Part shown: positions 58,380 to 64,000 of the stretch, one piece after another
Layout of the letters: each line of letters begins with the position of its first letter
Position numbering within the stretch: position 1 is the stretch's first letter
Source of the DNA: Papilionanthe hookeriana x Papilionanthe teres
Lineage: Eukaryota > Streptophyta > Magnoliopsida > Asparagales > Orchidaceae
NCBI GenBank assembly: GCA_022702705.1
Contig: CM040426.1
Location: 71,011,306-71,075,305, forward strand
Direction of reading: 5' to 3'
DNA: 64,000 nucleotides
Notes under the pieces: generated by a model
Databases searched by the model: none
What the model was told of the DNA's origin: nothing
What the model saw: the letters and a program-made list of their open reading frames with translations, nothing else
Position numbers and translations under genes: made by a program

Positions 58380-59560
58380 TTTCTGGAAATAAAATATAAT
58401 ATATATGAAGTTGGGATAAGAGAAAATTATTTCATTGTATTTTTAACTTGATGTTTATTTGATTGTATTAATTAGTACTTTAATATTGCGTAAAATGTGG
58501 TAGTGGATTAAAAATACAAACTTTATAATGAAGATAAAATTTATTTTAATTATGAAAATATTAGCTTTATTGTTTTGAAAGGATGGATTCTTATGTCTAT
58601 AAGAAGATGAGTTTAATAACTTTGAAATTATAAATTTAATGATGATTTTTTTTTTTGCATTAAATTTACTCAATTAAGAAATTATAAACTTAATTAATTT
58701 GAGAAAATAAATTCATGAAAATTTTAACTTGTTTATTTTACAAGATTGTTTTTGTTTTTATTTTTACATTATCATTTGATTTTTAAAAATTCTCACTCAT
58801 ATATCAAAATTCACAACAAAATGACAACCCTTATTTTTAAAATTTATCAAATTATCAGTGATTTGATCCTAACGTGCTTAAATACATCTATTCAGTAGTT
58901 CGAAAAAATAAGAGAATTAGTGTTATAAAAATCAGATAATTGTGTTATAAATAGCAATATTTGGCATGTTAGGAACCTAATTATCCATTTTTGAGAGGAC
59001 ATACCTAACACCTAAGCATTTATGTTTCATACATAAAACTAAAATCTTTAACATCATATTAAAAATATCACAATAATTATTTTTTAAAATGTGAAATATA
59101 CCATTTTCATATATGATACCAATGTATTAATGTATTATAAGTGTACATACCAAATATTAGATATATCTATGTAAATGTTCCTATTTTTGCCTTCACTTAA
59201 GTTTAAAGTCAACATAAGCAGGTTTAAGAAATATCAAGTGGTTTGGTTGGCCTCGAAAGTTTTAAGCTAACTTGAGCCTGCCTCAGGGTTTTATCAGACG
59301 GCTCCTAAAGTTATAGGTGCCATTTTCATATTAATATTTTTTTGTTAGCTATTTTTTAATTTTTTATGATTAAATAATTTTTTTATTTTATAATATTATT
59401 ATTTTTAATTTTTTTTAGTATTTTATCATAGAAAGGTCTTGGAAAAAATGTCTACTGCTAAGTAGCATACAAATTTAGATGTATCTTATATACCTGAGAT
59501 CTGCATGACGTTACCAATTTACAAATTTGTAAGGAGACTGCTATATACATATATATAAAG
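58380..59560. other. AT-rich spacer with a MITE remnant
   Basis: No gene. The segment about 58993-59192 begins GAGGACATACCTAACACCTAAG, ends ATCTATGTAAATGTTCC and resembles the TTTACAT MITE family (ATAAAACT, AAAATCTTTAACATCATATT and GTGAAATA motifs shared with 51340-51400). Confidence 0.4.
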
Positions 59561-59728
59561 TCTAGTTGTAGTTCGTTTCGTGAGCGATGAGAGCGGAAAG
59601 GGTTCTTGACGCTCGGCTAGGGTTTCTTGCCTCGTCCGACTGCGCTTGATGTTTCTCTCCTTTTCTTCTGATTTCCTCTTTTTTTCTTCGTCTGTTTTCT
59701 TAAGATCCGACGTTTTTTCGCTTCCAAG

Positions 59729-60500
59729 ATGGCCGATCTACTCAATCGACCATCCTTTTGGAAGCTCTCAAGGGTAACATGGATCAAGTATCATCTTCTT
59801 CTACTAATATTTGTTTATTTCCCTTATCTTTTAGAGATCATTTTGGTAATGACGAATCTGATGGATTACTCAAGAAAGCTTCAAAGAAAAATGGAAAGCC
59901 TGCTTTAATCTTTAATGAAGAGGAAATTGCACTTCTTGCAGAACCTCTAAAGTATACTTTGATTGTTAAGTTCACTTACGCTCATCCTAGGATGGAGGTT
60001 ATTCGCGAGTATTTCTTCGATCTTAAACTTTTAGGAAAATGGAATGTAGGACTTATCGATGGTAGAAATTTGATGATAAAACTTGAAAACGAATCGACTA
60101 TACGCGACTCTTTTCGAAAAAGTAATTCAAATAGAAAAAGTCTATATGAAATTACTTAAATGGACGGTTGATTTTAACCGCAAAGAGAACCACCTATTGT
60201 TCCTATCTGGTTTCGTTTTCCGGGGTTAAAATTACAATTCTATAACAAAAAAGTCTTATATTCTCTTGGCAAAATCTTTGGCACACCAATGAAAATCGAC
60301 ATGGCATCTGTTAATTATAACAGGCCGTCAAATGCTAGAATTCTTATTGAAAGAGATGTAACAGCTCCTTTCTGTGATTCTGTTTGGATTGAGGACTCGG
60401 GTTCGGGCTATTGGCAGTCTGTAGAAATGGAGTACATCCCACCTTACTGCAGTAAATGTCGTATGATTTGACATAATTTTAGTAACTGTTATATTGCTCA
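59729..60500 (+). pseudogene. LINE ORF1 (DUF4283 + CCHC zinc knuckle), broken
   Basis: ORF1 is the nucleic-acid-binding partner of plant L1 elements. ATG at 59729 starts MADLLNRPSF, then a frame change leads into LEALKGNMDQVSSSSTN. The DUF4283 part reads FNEEEIALLAEPLKYTLIV, YFFDLKLLGKWNVGLIDGRN, then PIVPIWFRFPGLKLQFYNKK after a stop near 60160. It continues to MKIDMASVNYNRPSNARILI. The zinc knuckle at about 60443-60488 reads YCSKCRMI-stop-HNFSNC, i.e. C-x2-C-x4-H-x4-C with the Gly codon turned into TGA. Bases 60500-61130 are the variable linker, with no domain. Confidence 0.8.
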
Positions 60501-61129
60501 TCCGCATTTGAAAAAGAATCTTATTAAAAACCTTAGTAAAGATATTGAGGTTTCTAATAAGGATGGTAATAACTCTGCTCGTTCTTGAAAAGATTTTCAT
60601 ACTAATGATGCAAGATCTTCTAATATTCGTTGATTCAAATGTGATTATTATTCCCGATAATGTTGTACAGGGATGGTCGGTTGTTTCTTCAAGAATTACC
60701 ACGGAATGGATCTAATGCTAAAGATTTATCACTTGTTATACTTGCTTCATGATTCAAATCAAAAATCGATGCTTTAAATGAATGTAATGAGAATATAAGC
60801 GTCCCTAATAATAGTAATCAATCAATCTTGTTGATTGATCCTATTGTGGAGCGAGCTATTGATAATGTGCATATGTCTATTAGTACCAAGAATAATGATT
60901 TTATAAGCGATATGATTTCGATAATATGAATGCGGAATTCAATAATGTTAACAGGGATCGAGATTGAAGAAGAATGGTCGACTCAAAAATCTTCAAGAAG
61001 GAGAAAATTTAAAGGCGATCGTGAGTTAAGCTACGTTAACCACGATGTTTTGAATGATCAAATGAATGGTATGTCTGATTTAAATGAGGTTGCTTCTACT
61101 TCTAGGGTTACTAGGAGTAGGAAGGATAT

Positions 61130-61800
61130 TGATGATTAACTTTAATACTTTGATTTGGAATATTAGAGGTATTGCTAAAAGTAATGCCTCTAATAGGCTT
61201 AAGAATCTTATTAGAAAGCATCATTTAAATTTCTTTGGCATCCTGGAACCATTAGTTAATCCCGATAATAATTTTAAATATGTTAATAAGATTGGTAATT
61301 TTCATTTCATGGCTAATATTAATAATAAGATATGGTTTTTTTGGAAAGATTTTATTAAAGTTGATGTTGTTATTAATCATGCTCGACTTCTCCATGTCTT
61401 TATTTCATATTTGGACATCTCTTTTCACTTTTACATTATATATGCTTTGGTTGTACTAAGCGAGGAAAGGCTTTGCTTATGGAATTTACTTAATTTCATT
61501 GGCCCTATGATGGACCCACTGGTTGGTTGGTGGGGATTTTAATATTATTTCTTCGTTAATGAGAAGAAAGGTGGTAATTTTCCTAATGTTAATCTTATCT
61601 CTAATTTTAATTCTGCCATTATTGATGCTTGAACTTTTTGACTTGGGTTATAATGGTAATGTTTTTACTTGGCATAGAGGTAATGTTTTTGAGAGATTAG
61701 ACGATTCTTTGCGAATGCTTCTTGGTATAATAGTTTCATTAATTTTGAGATTTTACATCTTGCTTTCAATACATCCGATCATACCCCTATTTTACTAAAG
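61130..61800 (+). pseudogene. LINE ORF2 endonuclease (APE type), broken
   Basis: The nicking endonuclease of the LINE. Motifs in order: FNTLIWNIRGIA (Asn motif, 61140), FFGILEPLV (catalytic Glu, about 61230-61257), VGGDFNIISS (61525-61555), LGYNGNVFTWHRGNVFERLD (61640-61700) and TSDHTPIL (catalytic Asp-His, about 61768-61792). The last lies in a different frame from its neighbours. At least three frameshifts. Confidence 0.8.
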
Positions 61801-62379
61801 GTTTTCAATAATAATAATAGGAAAAAATGTTTTCATTTCGGTTTTTGAATACCTGGATTAATCATCCTCATTTTTTGGATTTCATTAAATCCAGCTGGCT
61901 TTTTAATAATGTTGAGTATGTTGGTCGAATCCCGATTACGGGCAGAAATTATGGTATCTTCATAAGCATCTTGCAAATAAATTAAGAGATTGGAATTGGA
62001 ATATTTTTGGTAATATTAATAAAATGGTGGTTGATGCTGAGACTAGAGTTAAGGATTTAGAGATCCTTTATCATCACAATGTTATTAATTTTGATCTCTT
62101 TACTCGAAGCTCGGAAGGATCTTACTTATGCTTATTAATATTGAGGAAAATTTTTATGCTCAAAAGGCTTTCAAGTCTAATTTCATTGATGGTGATAGGA
62201 ATACTTCCTTTTTTTCATGCCTGCATTAAGAATAGGAGAAATAGAAATTTTATTTCTTCTATTAAAAGTGACAATGGTAATGTTTTAACTATGGAGGATG
62301 ATATTGTTACTGATGGTATTAACTATTTTGCTAATTTATTCTCTAATGATAATAGTATCCTTGAGATGATTAACCTCGC

Positions 62380-63340
62380 TTGTTTTTCCACATCTTGCTA
62401 CTATTAATAGTAAGAATTTCACTTATATGTCCGATACTTATGAAATTAAGTACATTCTTGATGGTATGGGCGATGGTAAAGTTGCTTGGGCCTGATGGCT
62501 TTCTTGTGAAATTTTATAAACATTGTTGGGATATTATTAAGAATGATGTTACTCGGTACTTATTCGAGATTTTTTTAATGGTATTGATTTGCCTAAGTTT
62601 TTCAAAAGTTCCGGTATTGTTCTCATTCCTAAAGAACACGGTATTAAAACTTGGAAAAGTTTTAGACCGATCGATATCAATACTTGTTATCTCTAAAATT
62701 ATTTCTAAGATTATTGTTAAGAGAATTCAAACTTGTTTTATGCAATATTATATCTTTGAATCAAAGCTTGCCTTTATTAAAGGTAGAAATATTATTGATC
62801 GAAGCTCTTATTGTGCAAGAGTCGTTATATGATCTTGATAAAAGGAAGAGAGATGGGAACATTATCTTCAAGTTAGATATCAAGAAGGCCTTTGATTCTA
62901 TTCGATGGGAATTTATTATACATGTTTTGAAGGCACATGGTTTTAATGCGGATTTACGTAATCGGTACTATAGAATCCTTAATAATAATTACTATTCTAT
63001 TATTATTAATGGTAATTACGTGAGGGCATTTCATGGCTACTAAGAGTATAAAGCAAGGTGACCCTCTTTCTCCCTATTTATTTATCCTTGCTTTGGATTC
63101 TTTTTCTAGATGCATCAATAAACTTTATATTGATAATCCGTCTCTTAATTATATGTACAGAGGCAACATTAGCATTTCACATTTATGTTATGCTGATGAT
63201 CTTATTATTTTTACTAATTCCAATAAAAGATCAATTAAGAAAATGCGGAAGCTTATTACTCATTTTCGAATTCTTCGGTTTACATTTTAATTCGATAAGT
63301 GTAATTTTTATGGGTCTAAGTATATCGGCAATTTAAAGCT
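62380..63340 (+). pseudogene. LINE reverse transcriptase, broken
   Basis: RT palm motifs: GPDGFLVKFYKHCWD (about 62490), a frame-shifted RPID..KIISKIIVKRIQ (62660-62735), ESKLAFIKGRNIID (62758-62800), FKLDIKKAFDSIRWEF (62869-62915, catalytic Asp), SIKQGDPLSPYLFILALDSF (63039-63105) and LCYADDLIIF with YADD at 63189-63200. Two or more frame changes separate these. Confidence 0.88.
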
Positions 63341-63559
63341 TAATTGGATTGCTGACTATACTTTTGTCACCATCTTCGTTTTACCTATTAAATATCCGGG
63401 TTTTGTTTTAGACAAAATCCACTAAGAGAATTGCCTTATTTATCGAAGTCTGGTTGACAAAATTAGAATGAGAATTCATTGTTGGGAAAATAAGTTTCTT
63501 TTCTTTTGGTGGGCGTATTCTTGTTTTAAAGAGTATTCTTACTTCACTTCCTCTCTACT

Positions 63560-63820
63560 CTATTCAAGTGATGAATGTGCCCCAAGCTATTATTAGGAAG
63601 ATTGAAATTATTTTTAACAGTTTTCTTTGGGATGGTTGTTGTAAGAAAGGGTTACATTGGAAATGCTGGGAGAAATTATGTAAGCCCACTTCGAATGGGG
63701 GGCTGGGTTTTAGAAAATTGAATGATTCTATTAGATATAGTTATATGAAGCTTTGGCTTCATTTTAGAAACGAGAACTCTCTCTGGGCTCGGCTTCTTAA
63801 ATCTAAATATCTGTAATAAC
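63560..63820 (+). pseudogene. LINE ORF2 zf-RVT region
   Basis: FLWDGCCKKGLHWKCWEKLC, GGLGFRKLNDSIRYSYMKLW and LLKSKYL followed by TAA match the zf-RVT/thumb end of plant LINE ORF2, so the element is read in the right order. The remaining RNase H end would lie beyond the window. Confidence 0.75.
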
Positions 63821-64000
63821 ATGCATCCTCTTTCCAGATCTTGCTACTTCTAATGATTCTTATATCCGGAAAGCTATGTTAATGGTCTCTCATGATGTTG
63901 AGAATTTAATTTGTTGGGATGTTGGTGTTGGTAATATTCTTTTTGGTATGATGAGTTGGACTACTTTAGGTCCTTTTGCTAATTATTATAATGGTCCTCA

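Larger units (their letters stand above)
59560..64000 (+). mobile_element. L1-clade LINE, broken, running off the right edge
   Basis: A plus-strand non-LTR retrotransposon with, in order, a 5' region (about 59560-59728), ORF1 with DUF4283 and zinc knuckle (59729-60500), a linker, endonuclease (61130-61800), reverse transcriptase (about 62440-63340) and the zf-RVT C-terminal region (63560-63820). Frames are interrupted many times, so this copy is inactive. Neither the 3' end nor target duplication can be seen. The left limit is uncertain. Confidence 0.85.

Overview
This is nuclear DNA of a flowering plant, AT-rich and repeat-rich. The intact genes belong to plant families: a DYW-type pentatricopeptide repeat protein, a QWRF microtubule-associated protein, a tailed RCI2/LTI6 cold-salt hydrophobic protein, a plant DUF2279 membrane protein and the first exons of a KIN-7O kinesin. 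Spliceosomal introns and nested transposons fit this. A monocot seems likely from the style of the RCI2 and repeat sequences, but that is only an impression. Several long open frames here begin at GTG or TTG, so starts were placed at real ATG codons.

Layout. 1-3020: the start of a KIN-7O kinesin gene on the minus strand (exons 1 and 2) and a long intron running off the left edge. 3459-18972: a 15.5 kb Mutator-like element (MULE) with 286-289 bp terminal inverted repeats and a perfect 9-bp target duplication, 439 bp upstream of the kinesin ATG. It carries a decayed FAR1-type transposase gene, a decayed Ulp1-like (C48) protease gene, a captured F-box gene fragment, and arrays of the 10-bp palindrome GGAATATTCC, often in pairs about 42 bp apart. 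19768-27169: an old minus-strand Ty3/gypsy-type LTR element with a gag remnant, into which a small copia-like non-autonomous LTR element (22388-24432) has inserted. 28567-28872: the RCI2 gene. 29423-34100: MITEs and a badly decayed Ty3/gypsy pol. 34100-38300: AT-rich DNA without recognisable genes. 38362-38712: the DUF2279 gene. 39590-45683: a younger relative of the first LTR element, with no recognisable gag or pol and a 1.8 kb GC-rich expansion of short GTTGCGGCG-like units. 45689-47573: CACTA-like debris, a MULE-type MITE and a hAT-type element. 47730-50105: the intronless PPR-DYW gene. 51017-56576: the six-exon QWRF gene. 56577-59550: repeats, including an RNase H fragment. About 59560 to the right edge: a broken L1-clade LINE with ORF1, endonuclease, reverse transcriptase and zf-RVT segments.

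The host genes are unrelated single-copy functions (motor protein, membrane stress peptide, organelle RNA editing, microtubule regulation). The most unusual object is the 15.5 kb MULE, which combines a FAR1/SWIM transposase, a SUMO-protease-like gene, a captured F-box gene and patterned palindrome arrays. All family assignments are from memory of motifs; no database search was run.
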